Origin: an uncultured bacterium
GTDB lineage: Bacteria; Actinomycetota; Coriobacteriia; Coriobacteriales; Coriobacteriaceae
Length of the DNA stretch: 64,000 nucleotides
NCBI GenBank assembly: GCA_905214105.1
Contig: CAJMKK010000001.1
Coordinates: 186,001-250,000 of the forward strand
Direction of reading: 5' to 3'
Shown here: positions 25,889-34,603 of the stretch, in pieces
Numbering within the stretch: the first letter of the stretch is position 1
How the letters are laid out: every line of letters begins with the position of its first letter
Notes under the pieces: generated by a model
What the model was told of the DNA's origin: nothing
The model's database searches: none
Seen by the model: only the letters and a program-made list of their open reading frames with translations
Translations under genes and position numbers: made by a program

Positions 25889-26722
25889 TTAGCGGATGAT
25901 GGTCGCGCCGGTCTTGTGCGAAACATAGACAGCGGCCTTGTTGATCGCGACGTTGATGAGGATGTAGATGACTGCGATCACCAGGTAGACCGACACGAGG
26001 GCATCGTAGTTGGTAATGAGCACGCGGGCATTTTGCATGAGGTCGGGGTAGCTCACCACATAGGCGACGGTGGTGTCTTTGACTACGACCACGAGCTGTG
26101 AAATCAAGGACGGAATGATAAACCGAATAGCCTGCGGCAACACGATTTTAAAGGTGATTTTGGCCTTGGAGAGACCGAGCGCCTGGGCTGCCTCGACCTG
26201 ACCGCGCGGCACGGCATTGACGCCGGCGCGGAAGATCTCGGCAAGTACGCCAGCTGCGGCGAGCGCGACGGGAAGCGTGAGCATCCAAAACGACGGTAGC
26301 GCGATCTTGTACTGGGGCAGCACCAAAAAGAAGAAGTAGATGAACAGCAGACTCGGCACACCGCGGAAGAAATCGGTGAGCACGCGGCAGACCAGCTGTA
26401 GCGGCTTGATGCCGCTGGTGCGGCCGAGCATAAGGGCTAAGCCCAGCACCAGCGCGATGGCGCCAGCGGTGAGTGCGACTTTAACGGTGCCCTCAAAGCC
26501 GGCAAGCAAGAACTTCCAGGTAGTGAGGTGCGTAAAGAAATACCAATAGTGGACCGAAAGCTGACCGGTCACATAAAAGCGCTGCAGTACCAGGATGGCG
26601 AGCGCGGCGACAGCAACAAGCGAGATGGCGGTGCCGATGCGAATCTTGGCGCGCATCTTGGGGCCGGGAGCCTCGTAGAGCGCATCGCGCATGGTGAGCG
26701 CGGAGGTGGAATGCTTGCTCAT
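25889..26722 (-). CDS. Amino acid ABC transporter permease (GluD/GlnP-type)
   Basis: 277 residues, with five or six membrane segments. The HisM/GlnP-type motif EIFRAGVNAVPRGQVEAAQALG couples it to the ATPase. The N-terminal 30 residues are cytoplasmic. Its start overlaps the stop of the other permease gene by 4 nt (ATGA), and GGAGG precedes it. Confidence 0.92.
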   Translation of the reverse strand: MSKHSTSALTMRDALYEAPGPKMRAKIRIGTAISLVAVAALAILVLQRFYVTGQLSVHYWYFFTHLTTWKFLLAGFEGTVKVALTAGAIALVLGLALMLGRTSGIKPLQLVCRVLTDFFRGVPSLLFIYFFFLVLPQYKIALPSFWMLTLPVALAAAGVLAEIFRAGVNAVPRGQVEAAQALGLSKAKITFKIVLPQAIRFIIPSLISQLVVVVKDTTVAYVVSYPDLMQNARVLITNYDALVSVYLVIAVIYILINVAINKAAVYVSHKTGATIIR

Positions 26723-27378
26723 CGGAGGATCCTCACCTTCTTATCGATGTAGTTGCCAATGTGGCTCACCACAAAGGCCGTGCCCAGGTAGCCGAGCGCC
26801 GAGATAAAGAACGCGGCGACGCCGCCGAGCGAGCGGGTATTGATGTAGCTCACCACGCCGGTGAGTTCCTGCGGCTTAAGCGGCACCTGGCTGCCGAGCG
26901 CGGTGGTGAGCATGACGGCGATAAAGAGGTTGGTCATGGGCAGCACGCTCGAACGCAGCGCCTGCGGAATCACGATCTTAGCGAGGATACGGCTGAAGCT
27001 CATGCCGAGCGAGCGGGCGGCTTCCACCTGGCCGACGCCGACGGTGTTGATGCCGCTCATAAAGTTTTCGGAACCAAAGGCCGAGCCCAAAAGGACCGTG
27101 GCGACGATAACGCAGGTGCGGTAGGGCAGGACGACCTTGAGCGGCGGCAGCGCGTAGACGATGATGATGAGCAGCGCGATGCCGGGGATGTTGCGGAAGA
27201 CCTGGACATACAGGTCGCCAAAGACGCGCAGCGGCTTGAGCGGCGACACACGCATCACGGTGACGGCGACGGCCAGCACCATGGCGATGGCAAACGACTC
27301 AAGCGTCATGACCCAGGTTGCTAGCAGCGCGTCGATATAGTTCTGGCCATAGAGCGACCAGAGCTCGGAGAGACTCAT
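26719..27378 (-). CDS. Amino acid ABC transporter permease (GluC-type)
   Basis: 219 residues with five membrane segments. The coupling motif reads FMSGINTVGVGQVEAARSLGMSF. It starts with SLSELWSLYGQNYIDALLATW, as in GluC-like permeases. AGGAGG precedes the ATG. A hairpin (27401-27430) separates it from the binding-protein gene, probably lowering permease expression relative to the binding protein. Confidence 0.92.
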   Translation of the reverse strand: MSLSELWSLYGQNYIDALLATWVMTLESFAIAMVLAVAVTVMRVSPLKPLRVFGDLYVQVFRNIPGIALLIIIVYALPPLKVVLPYRTCVIVATVLLGSAFGSENFMSGINTVGVGQVEAARSLGMSFSRILAKIVIPQALRSSVLPMTNLFIAVMLTTALGSQVPLKPQELTGVVSYINTRSLGGVAAFFISALGYLGTAFVVSHIGNYIDKKVRILR

Positions 27379-27400
27379 GCGGACCTCCTGCCGATAAGGA

Positions 27401-27430
27401 AAGGGGCTCCCGTGTGTACGGAAGCCCCGA
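27401..27430 (-). terminator. Intra-operon attenuating hairpin
   Basis: On the minus strand GGGGCTTCCG pairs with CGGGAGCCCC (27403-27428 overall), followed by TTTCCTT. It lies between the substrate-binding protein gene and the permease genes, so partial termination would favour the binding protein. Confidence 0.65.
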
Positions 27431-27516
27431 CAACTCAGTGAGGAAACAGTTTACCGCAATAAAGCGCATCATGCGTTTCCATATGGTTTCGTTGCGGCCG
27501 TTACCAGGCTCGCTGC

Positions 27517-28512
27517 CTAGGCGCCGATCTCGGGCAGCTCGGGAACATTGGTGTCGCCCGTACGGTCGCCGATGCAGATCTGCCACAGCTCGGTCCAAGT
27601 GCCATCGTCCTCAATCCTCTTAAGGAAGTCGTTGACAAAGGCGACGCCGTCGGAATCGAGCGGCAGGCCGATACCATAGGGCTCCTTGCTGCCGAAGGGC
27701 TTGCCGGCGATCTTGTACTTACCGGGCTCGCGGACCAGGGCGCTTTGCTGCATGTTGTTATCGATGACGTAGGCGTCAACGCGACCCTGCTGGAGTGCCT
27801 GACGGGCCTCCTCGTCGGTCTTGAACTCCTGCTGGCTGGCCTTGGGGGCGAACTCCTCCAGAATGGCGGGGCCGTTGGAGCCGGACTGGACGGCGACGTT
27901 CTTATCGGCCAGGTCGTCGACGCTCTTGATGTCGTCGTTGTCGGCGAGCACTAGGATAGCCTGCTGGGTGTAGTAGTAGGGACCGGCAAAGGAGACGAGC
28001 TTCTTGCGCTCGTCAGTGATGGTGTAGGTGGCGAAGACAGCGTCGACCTGGCCGTTCTGCAGGACGGACTCGCGCGTGTCCGAGGTCACCTGGGTGATCT
28101 CGACCTTGTTCTCGCCCAGGATGTAGTTGGACAGGAGCTGCGCGATACCGGCATCGAAGCCACGGGTCTGACCGTCTTTCTCGTTGAGGAGGGAGAAGAG
28201 CGTGGAAGTCTGAACGCCACCGATCTTAAAGACGCCGGCGTCCTTGACGGCCGTGGCCCAGGTGCTGGCGGCGACGGCATCGTCATCGGCCTTGGGGCCG
28301 TTGCCGACGAGCTTGTCGAATGCCTTGGCGTCGAGCGTGGTGGAAGCCTCGGTATCCTCGGAGCTCTTGGAGGAACCGGCGGCGGAACCCTTGTCGGCCT
28401 CGGCGCTGGTGTCGGAGCAGCCGGCAAGACCAAGGCCGGCGACGGTTGCGAAGGTGGCGGCAACGAAGCCGCGGCGGTCGAGAACGACCTGCTGGGAGAG
28501 GTTCTTGCTCAT
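27517..28512 (-). CDS. Glutamate/glutamine ABC transporter substrate-binding lipoprotein
   Basis: 331 residues. The lipobox LAGC places the lipidated Cys at residue 32; the n-region holds a twin Arg (DRRGF), so Tat export is possible. After a Ser/Glu-rich linker comes a type II periplasmic-binding fold: KIGGVQTSTLFSLLNEKDGQTRGFDAGIAQ read in pieces, SVLQNGQVDAVFATYTIT, and RVDAYVIDNN, as in GluB-like proteins. First gene of a four-gene importer operon with a good promoter at 28556-28585. Confidence 0.92.
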   Translation of the reverse strand: MSKNLSQQVVLDRRGFVAATFATVAGLGLAGCSDTSAEADKGSAAGSSKSSEDTEASTTLDAKAFDKLVGNGPKADDDAVAASTWATAVKDAGVFKIGGVQTSTLFSLLNEKDGQTRGFDAGIAQLLSNYILGENKVEITQVTSDTRESVLQNGQVDAVFATYTITDERKKLVSFAGPYYYTQQAILVLADNDDIKSVDDLADKNVAVQSGSNGPAILEEFAPKASQQEFKTDEEARQALQQGRVDAYVIDNNMQQSALVREPGKYKIAGKPFGSKEPYGIGLPLDSDGVAFVNDFLKRIEDDGTWTELWQICIGDRTGDTNVPELPEIGA

Positions 28513-28555
28513 GGTAGAACACCTTTCTCAATAAAATCCCTAGCGGTTGAGTAGA

Positions 28556-28585
28556 GTTATACCCTATCCCGCTCAAATGGGTCAA
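28556..28585 (-). promoter_or_regulatory. Promoter of amino acid importer operon
   Basis: Minus strand: -35 TTGACC (28580-28585), 18-nt spacer, -10 TATAAC (28556-28561). The start codon is about 44 nt downstream of the -10. Confidence 0.65.
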
Positions 28586-28630
28586 CACGAAATAACTCAG
28601 AAACATACTTACCTTATGGGTTATTCTACC

Positions 28631-28660
28631 TACCATAAAGGGACAGGCACCTTTGTGGTG
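28631..28660. repeat. Hairpin with GGGACAGGCACC core
   Basis: ACCATAAAG and CTTTGTGGT (one mismatch) flank GGACAGGCAC. Same core and almost the same arms as 54311-54344; core related to the REP-like family. Confidence 0.7.
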
Positions 28661-28696
28661 GTTCTTGCAGATGTGGTGGCCTGTCTCGCTGCTTTG

Positions 28697-28912
28697 TCTC
28701 AATCTGTAACAGGTAGACGAGGAAATGGGTTCTAACTGTTACAGATTGAGATTTTCTCTTCAGGGGAATTCGAATGTCTCGATCTGTAACAGTTAGACGG
28801 CCAAAAGGTCTCTATCTGTTACAGATTGAGACAAAGGTCAGGGGCAAAGACGGTTTGTCTAGATCTGTAACAGTTAGACGGGAATTCGGGCCCTAGATGT
28901 TACAGATTGAGA
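28697..28912. repeat. Cluster of three 55-bp palindromes
   Basis: Copies at 28697-28751, 28777-28831 and 28858-28912, each exactly 55 nt, spaced by 25 and 26 nt. Each has a left arm like TCTCAATCTGTAACAGTTAGA and a right arm ending CTGTTACAGATTGAGA, with GACG opening a loop that varies. Small arm differences are not shared between copies. The cluster lies between the dxs terminator and the importer promoter. It is not a CRISPR: repeats are imperfect and spacers short. Confidence 0.85.
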
Positions 28913-28928
28913 TAATCGCGCGCGAAAA

Positions 28929-28969
28929 TAAAAACCTCCGCAGGGGTGCTTCCCTTGCGGAGGTTTTTT
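28929..28969 (-). terminator. Terminator after dxs-like gene
   Basis: AAAACCTCCGCA pairs with TTGCGGAGGTTTT (28931-28942, 28955-28967); T-rich on both sides. The right T-run overlaps the dxs stop codon. Confidence 0.88.
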
Positions 28970-30749
28970 ACTCGTTAAGTAGCCTAACGGCTTCGGCGGC
29001 CATGTTCTCGGCCGTCATGCCGTTCTGAGCGAGCAACTCGTTGGGGTCGTAGCGGTCGGGGAAGCCCTTGGCGATGCCAAAGGTGCGCGTGCGCACGGGC
29101 GTGCAGGCCAAGTAGCACGCGACGCGCTCGCCCCAGCCGCCGTCCAAGATGCCGTCTTCGAGGGTGACGACAACGCGATGCTTGGCGGCAAGGCTGTCGA
29201 GGAACTCGCGGTCGAGCTCGGTTGCATAGCGCGGGTTGACGAGCGTGGCCTCGATGCCGTACTCGGCAGTCAGACGGTTTGCCACGCGCTCGCCCAGCTC
29301 AAAGAAATCGCCAAGCGCGAGCACGGCCACGTCGCGACCCTGGCACACCACGTTGTAACGAACGGCGCCGTAATCGGCGTCCTCGGCAGGCGCAAGATCG
29401 GGGCGGCTTACCAAGCCAATGCCCGGCACGCGAATCGCCACGGGATGCTCGCGGTGGTCGAGCGACCAGCTCAGCATGGATAGGTATTCCTCCATGCAGG
29501 AAGGCGCCAGGTAACGCATATTGGGGAGAGCGCCCAGCATAGAAATATCAAAGAACGAAAGATGCGTCTCGGATGTGGTGCCAAAGATCGATGCGCCAAA
29601 CACCAGGATGGTTGCGGGGACATCGTTGAGGCACAGGTCGTGCCACAGCTCGTCGTAGGCGCGCTGCAAAAACGTGCCGTACACACCAAAGACTGGCTTG
29701 GCACCCGAGCGCGCAAGCGCGGTGGCAAAGGTCACGGCGTGCTCCTCGGCAATGCCCACATCGACGAACTGTTTGCCGGCGGCGGCGCGAAGCTCGGGTG
29801 TAAAGCCCATGATGTAGGGCGTGGCGGCCGTGATGCCCACGACCTGCGGATCGTGCTCGATGGCGGCGCTGAGCGCCTCGCCCGTAATGTCGGCATAGGT
29901 GCGCGGCGCAGGCTCGCTCGGATGGCCCGGGCAGAGCTTGCGCCCAGTCGCCATGTCAAACGGACCCACATGATGCCAGCGCTCGGGGTCGCTCTGGGCT
30001 GGCTCAAAGCCCTTGCCCTTTGCGGTGGAGACGTGCAGCACGATGGGATGATCGATATCGCGCAGCTCCTGCAGCGTGTCGACCAGGGCCAACACATCGT
30101 TGCCGGTGTCCAGATAGCAGTAGTCGAGCCCCATCGCGCGGAAAACGTTGCGCTCACAGGTGCCGTTGCTGGCGCGTAGCTCGGCCAGATTGCGATACAG
30201 GCCACCGTGGTTTTCGGCGATGGACTGGTCGTTATCGTTGACGATGATGATCAGGTTGCTGTCGAGCTCGGCGGCATTGTTAAAGCCCTCAAACGCCAGA
30301 CCGCCCGAAAGCGAACCGTCGCCAATGATGGTGATGACGTTGTACGCATCGCCCGCCAGGTCACGAGCGTGCGCCAAGCCGCAGCCCAGACTCACCGACG
30401 TGGAGGTGTGGCCCATGGCGAACAGGTCGTGCTCGGACTCGTCAGGATTGGCAAAACCAGAGGCCTCGCCGTAGCGTGCCGGGTCGATATAAGTGTACGC
30501 GCGCCCAGTCAGCGCCTTGTGGGCGTAGGTCTGGTGCGAAACATCAAAGACAATCTTGTCGATGGGGGAGTTAAACACGCGATGGAGCGCAACCGTAAGC
30601 TCAACGACGCCCAGGTTGGGGGCAACGTGCCCGCCGACGGCGGCGGAGCTTTCGAGGATGGCGTGGCGGATCTCGCCGCAGAGCAGCGGAAGCTCGGCGC
30701 GATCGAGAGCCTTGACGTCCTCGGGCGTTGTCGTTTGCGTAAGCAGCAT
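28968..30749 (-). CDS. dxs: 1-deoxy-D-xylulose-5-phosphate synthase family protein
   Basis: 593-residue thiamine-diphosphate enzyme that joins pyruvate and glyceraldehyde 3-phosphate in isoprenoid, thiamine and pyridoxal synthesis. It has the ThDP site GDGSLSGGLAFEGFNNA, the VNDNDQSIAENHGG segment, and the catalytic Glu in VGIAEEHAV. The His segment reads FDVSHQTYAHK where E. coli DXS has DVGHQAYPHK, and the protein is about 25 residues shorter than usual. It may be a divergent main DXS or a paralogue with shifted substrate. Starts divergently from the HD gene. Confidence 0.85.
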   Translation of the reverse strand: MLLTQTTTPEDVKALDRAELPLLCGEIRHAILESSAAVGGHVAPNLGVVELTVALHRVFNSPIDKIVFDVSHQTYAHKALTGRAYTYIDPARYGEASGFANPDESEHDLFAMGHTSTSVSLGCGLAHARDLAGDAYNVITIIGDGSLSGGLAFEGFNNAAELDSNLIIIVNDNDQSIAENHGGLYRNLAELRASNGTCERNVFRAMGLDYCYLDTGNDVLALVDTLQELRDIDHPIVLHVSTAKGKGFEPAQSDPERWHHVGPFDMATGRKLCPGHPSEPAPRTYADITGEALSAAIEHDPQVVGITAATPYIMGFTPELRAAAGKQFVDVGIAEEHAVTFATALARSGAKPVFGVYGTFLQRAYDELWHDLCLNDVPATILVFGASIFGTTSETHLSFFDISMLGALPNMRYLAPSCMEEYLSMLSWSLDHREHPVAIRVPGIGLVSRPDLAPAEDADYGAVRYNVVCQGRDVAVLALGDFFELGERVANRLTAEYGIEATLVNPRYATELDREFLDSLAAKHRVVVTLEDGILDGGWGERVACYLACTPVRTRTFGIAKGFPDRYDPNELLAQNGMTAENMAAEAVRLLNE

Positions 30750-30977
30750 CGTTGTGGGTTACTCCATGCGAATCGTGCGCCGGCACTCCCTCGGCCGGCA
30801 CAATTGCACAAGACAGTCTCGCACATTTTGGCGTTTGATATGTGGCGGCGGCGCGGTAATTCGCCAACTGGTGGGGCAAAACGTTTTGTCCGATGCCATA
30901 CTGGTAAATTCGATGATGATTTTATTCATTGCGCGCAGGCCGCGGCTTGCCGCCGAGCGCCGCCGGAAGGAGGCCGC

Positions 30978-31535
30978 ATGTCCGATACCGTTCGTGCCGA
31001 GAAAATCGCGCGCGAGGTCGACGATGCCGCCCGTCAGCTTGCCCAGGCGGGCCGCTTGGACCTGATGCATGAGTTTATCCAACATGGCGATGTGACGGTC
31101 TATACGCATGTGACCTCGGTAGCGCGGGCAAGTCTGTCCTTTGCCGAGCGCCTGGGCCGCGTCGGTATCTCCGTCGACCGCTTATCGCTGCTGCGCGGGG
31201 CCCTGCTGCACGATTACTTTCTCTATGACTGGCACGATCCCGACCCAAGCCATCGACTGCATGGCTTTCGTCACCCGTTTTTTGCCTTGGCGCGTGCGGA
31301 GGAAGATTTTGAGCTGACGCCGCGCGAGCGGAATATTATCGTACGGCATATGTTTCCGCTGGTACCGGTGCCGCCGACGTGTCGTGAGGCATGGATTGTG
31401 TGCCTGGCGGATAAATGGTGCGCACTGCGCGAGACGATTGCCGGCCGTCTGCCGCGCAAAGGCGGCGCGAACGATTTGAACGAGGGCCCGAGTGACGGCT
31501 CGAGCAAAGAATCGAACGAAAAGAGGAGTGGGTAG
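30978..31535 (+). CDS. HD-domain phosphohydrolase
   Basis: 185 residues. The HD motif lies in LLRGALLHDYFLYDWHD, with other ligands in HGFRHPFFALARA and IIVRHMFP; CLADKWCALRET ends the domain, as in the small HD family proteins of Gram-positive gut bacteria. Substrate unknown. A Ser/Glu/Asn-rich tail of about 25 residues follows. AAGGAGG lies 5 nt before the ATG at 30978; longer frames upstream overlap the dxs gene and are rejected. The next gene starts 3 nt after the stop. Confidence 0.82.
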   Translation: MSDTVRAEKIAREVDDAARQLAQAGRLDLMHEFIQHGDVTVYTHVTSVARASLSFAERLGRVGISVDRLSLLRGALLHDYFLYDWHDPDPSHRLHGFRHPFFALARAEEDFELTPRERNIIVRHMFPLVPVPPTCREAWIVCLADKWCALRETIAGRLPRKGGANDLNEGPSDGSSKESNEKRSG

Positions 31536-31538
31536 ACG

Positions 31539-32558
31539 GTGGGAACCGCGATCGACATGGCATTTGACGGCGCGACGCTTGCCGCCTGTCCGCTCTCGGC
31601 GCTGGTACTCTCGTTTGCCTTCTACGGTTTTTGCGGCTGGGTATGGGAGTCGACAGTCTGCGCCATGCTCAACCACGGACGCTTTGCCAACAGCGGCTTT
31701 TTGCTAGGGCCGTGCTGTCCCATCTACGGTGCGGGCGGCATTGCGTGCTGGTTGCTGCTGCGTGGAATCCCAGACGCCTCGAGCCAGTTTGTCGCTGCCG
31801 CGCTCGTATGCAGCGTGATCGAATATAGCGTGGGCGTGCTGTTGGAAAAAACGACGGGTGCCCGGTTTTGGGATTACTCGCATCTGCCGTTTAACCTGCA
31901 CGGACGCATCTGCCTGTACTGGGCCTGCGCGTTTGGCTTGGGTGCGTTGTGTATTTGCCGTTTAGTGGAGCCGGCATTGCTGGGGCTGCTTGGCCATCTG
32001 CCGGTGCTAATCGTGCGCTTGGCCGCCTTTATCGTCGCGGTCGCGATGATGGTCGATGCGGTGTGCTCGTTGGCGAGCTGGCGGCGTCTGTCCGATCAGC
32101 TTGAGCGTGTGCGTGCCGACCTTGCCGACCGCATCAATGAGTCGCTTGCCGACGCCTCCGACTCTATGCTCGAACGTATTCCCGATTCGGCGATTGACTC
32201 GGTGGCGCAGACGCATATCCGCGGTCGCGCCGTTAACGCTTGGCTGGCCGAGCTGGGCGACGCGGCGCTCGATGCCCTGCGCGAGAAGACTTCGATGCCG
32301 ACGTTTATCTCGGATGGTGCTCGCGGCCTGGCGCTCGCTGCCCGCCGCGTGGCCGATGCCGCGCCGAGTATGCCGCGTCCGTCGCTCGGTCGTCGCCTTG
32401 CCGGCAAGCGCATGAGCCGCCCGGTACCGAGCGTGTCACTCAGCCGCCGCGACCTACGCTTCTTTAACGCCTTCCCGCGTCTGCGCATCAATCGTTACGA
32501 GGGTGTCATTCGAGCTACCGACCTCCGCGACCGAGCCCGCGAGCTGTTCCGGCGCTAG
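31539..32558 (+). CDS. CmpB-type putative ABC transporter membrane protein (PF06541-like)
   Basis: 339 residues. The first 185 hold five or so membrane segments with the family signature FYGFCGWVWESTVCAML and FLLGPCCPIYGAGG. The C-terminal half is cytoplasmic, charged and helical, ending in the basic segment RRDLRFFNAFPRLRINRYEG. Despite the family name no ATPase is nearby and the function is unknown. GTG 31539 has AGAGGAG 10 nt upstream and follows the HD gene by 3 nt, suggesting co-expression. Confidence 0.78.
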   Translation: MGTAIDMAFDGATLAACPLSALVLSFAFYGFCGWVWESTVCAMLNHGRFANSGFLLGPCCPIYGAGGIACWLLLRGIPDASSQFVAAALVCSVIEYSVGVLLEKTTGARFWDYSHLPFNLHGRICLYWACAFGLGALCICRLVEPALLGLLGHLPVLIVRLAAFIVAVAMMVDAVCSLASWRRLSDQLERVRADLADRINESLADASDSMLERIPDSAIDSVAQTHIRGRAVNAWLAELGDAALDALREKTSMPTFISDGARGLALAARRVADAAPSMPRPSLGRRLAGKRMSRPVPSVSLSRRDLRFFNAFPRLRINRYEGVIRATDLRDRARELFRR

Positions 32559-32756
32559 CCAGAGCGGAGCCAAGCGAGCCCTTCTCGTTCGCACGTTTCC
32601 CGTTCGTTTCGCGTCCGTTGCCGCGCCGTTTCCAAGATTGCGGTGCCGTTTCCATTCGACAACGCAGCGTTTAACAACGCCGTATCTGGTCTACACCAGT
32701 TGCCCCTCGGCCGCATCATGAGCGCCGACAACGTTCATGCGACCAAGGGGGAGCGA

Positions 32757-34034
32757 ATGTACGATACGGGATCGACAACGTTTATGCTCATCTGCACCAT
32801 GCTCGTGTTTTTAATGACACCGGGTCTGGCGTTTTTCTATGGCGGCCTGTCCAGGCGCAAAAATGTCATCAACACCATGCTTATGTGCTTTGGCGCCATT
32901 GGCCTGGTTGGTGTGCTGTGGATTGTTGCCGGCTGGTCGCTGGCCTACGGTGGCGACGGTTCTAGCCCGTTTATTGGCGGCTTTGACCAGTTGCTGTGCC
33001 TGCCGGTGCTCAACCAGGTGCTGCAGGCGGCCGAGGGCAATGCTGCGGATGGTGCCGTCTACCCTCAGATCATCAACATCGCCTTCCAGATGGCGTTTGC
33101 CATGATCACCGCCGCTATCGTTACGGGCAGTCTGGCAGGCCGCGTTAAGTTTGGTGCCATGACGGCCTTCCTGGGCATTTGGCTGCTCGTGGTCTATGCG
33201 CCGCTCGCCCACATGGTTTGGGGCGGCGATGGTTCCTTTATCGGCGACATCATCGGCGCGCTCGACTTTGCCGGCGGCGACGTGGTACACATTTCGTCCG
33301 GTCTCACGGGCCTGATTCTCTGCTTAATGCTCGGCCGTCGTCGCGGCTTTGGCATGGTGAGCTACCGTCCGCATAACGTGCCGTTTGTGGCGCTGGGCGC
33401 CGGTCTACTTTGGTTTGGTTGGTTTGGCTTTAACGGCGGCAGCGAGTTTAAGGCCGACGCCGTGGCGGCACTCGCCATCCTCAACACCGTGACGGCCAGC
33501 GCGGCGGGCATGGTCTCGTGGCTTGTCGTCGAGCGCGTGCACACCGGTCGCCCCACGCTGGTGGGTGCCAGCACCGGTCTGGTTGCGGGCCTTGTGGTGG
33601 TCACGCCGGGTGCGGGCTTTGTCGAGCCGTGGGCAGCGCTGGTCATGGGCCTGATCGTCTCGCCCGTCTGTTACCTGGCCATCAGCCATCTTAAGACCAA
33701 GTTTGGCTACGACGATGCGCTCGACGCGTTCGGTTGCCACGGTATCGGCGGCATCTTGGGCGGTGTGCTCACGGGCCTGTTCTGCGTGCCGGAGCTCTCG
33801 TGGACCGGTAAGGGTGGCCTGTTCTACACGGGCGACGTGTCGCTGCTCATTTCGCAGGTCCTGGGCATTGTGGTGACGGTCGTTATCGTGCTGGTGCTCG
33901 ATTTGGTGATCGCCGTGGTGGTCAAGGCGCTGTTCCACGGCAGCCTGCGCGCGGACGAGGCCGACGAGGCGCTGGGCTTGGATGCGAGTCAGCACGGCGA
34001 GAGCGCGTATCCCTCCTTCTCGGGACTCGATTAG
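32757..34034 (+). CDS. amt: Ammonium transporter
   Basis: 425 residues, eleven membrane segments, Amt/Mep family. Markers: LVFLMTPGLAFFYGGLSRRKNV at the start read as two halves, VVHISSGLTGLILCLMLGRR with the first pore His, WFGWFGFNGGSEFKA, and the second pore His in DAFGCHGIGGILGG. The cytoplasmic tail is short. ATG 32757 has AAGGGGGA upstream; an earlier in-frame ATG adds a non-homologous leader. glnK lies downstream, separated by a long hairpin. Confidence 0.95.
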   Translation: MYDTGSTTFMLICTMLVFLMTPGLAFFYGGLSRRKNVINTMLMCFGAIGLVGVLWIVAGWSLAYGGDGSSPFIGGFDQLLCLPVLNQVLQAAEGNAADGAVYPQIINIAFQMAFAMITAAIVTGSLAGRVKFGAMTAFLGIWLLVVYAPLAHMVWGGDGSFIGDIIGALDFAGGDVVHISSGLTGLILCLMLGRRRGFGMVSYRPHNVPFVALGAGLLWFGWFGFNGGSEFKADAVAALAILNTVTASAAGMVSWLVVERVHTGRPTLVGASTGLVAGLVVVTPGAGFVEPWAALVMGLIVSPVCYLAISHLKTKFGYDDALDAFGCHGIGGILGGVLTGLFCVPELSWTGKGGLFYTGDVSLLISQVLGIVVTVVIVLVLDLVIAVVVKALFHGSLRADEADEALGLDASQHGESAYPSFSGLD

Positions 34035-34035
34035 C

Positions 34036-34145
34036 GGCACGGCTTTCCCAGGCACCCGACCTTGCCCCTCAAACCGTCGCTTGCGTACCGAAGTACGCGG
34101 CGCTCCTCTTTCGGGGCAATCTCGGGCACCTGGAAAACCCGTGCC
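34036..34145. repeat. 110-nt hairpin between amt and glnK
   Basis: Outer GGCACGG, CCAGG, CCCGA and TTGCCCC segments on the left all find their complement in order on the right. A perfect inner stem GCGTAC/GTACGC (34083-34098) closes on CGAA. There is no T-tract. It could set the relative expression of amt and glnK or be a mobile hairpin of the kinds seen elsewhere in the window. Confidence 0.7.
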
Positions 34146-34190
34146 ATGTGAAGGTAAATCAATTACTTTTATTGAAGAGAGGAATTCACT

Positions 34191-34529
34191 ATGAAGAAGA
34201 TTACAGCGATTGTTCGTGCCGAGAAGCTTGAGGTTCTTAAAGACGCGCTGTTTGCTGCTGATGTTCGCGGTATGACTATCAACCAGGTGCAGGGATGCGG
34301 CGCGCAGCATGGCTGGAAGGAATACGTGCGCGGCAACGAGTTGCTTGTCAACACGATCCCTAAGGTGCAGTTCACCCTTATCTGCGCCGATGAGCACGTC
34401 GACGGCATTGTCGACATCATCTGCAACGCCGCCCGCACCGGTGCCGTTGGAGACGGCAAGATTTGGGTCGAGCCGGTCGAGGAGGTTATCCGCATTCGCA
34501 CCGGCGAACACGGCCCCGCCGCGGTGTAG
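34191..34529 (+). CDS. glnK: Nitrogen regulatory PII protein
   Basis: 112 residues. PII trimeric signal protein that plugs Amt and senses 2-oxoglutarate, ATP and ADP. The T-loop reads GCGAQHGWKEYVRGNELLVN (35-54) and the nucleotide-binding end is GAVGDGKIWVEPVEEVIRIR. Position 51, the tyrosine uridylylated in enterics or adenylylated in actinobacteria, is Leu here, and position 46 is Val; a Tyr sits at 45. Control by modification at Tyr51 is therefore impossible. AGAGAGG precedes the ATG. Confidence 0.94.
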   Translation: MKKITAIVRAEKLEVLKDALFAADVRGMTINQVQGCGAQHGWKEYVRGNELLVNTIPKVQFTLICADEHVDGIVDIICNAARTGAVGDGKIWVEPVEEVIRIRTGEHGPAAV

Positions 34530-34603
34530 GATCGACCGCCTGCCATCCGCAACGTTAAAATGCTGCAATGAGGCACAAGGCTTGCGTTGCGGATGGGCGG
34601 ATT

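Noticed and set aside
28697..28912. Possible CRISPR array
   Set aside because: Repeats are 55 nt, imperfect and palindromic, spacers are 25-26 nt and there are only three units; no cas genes.
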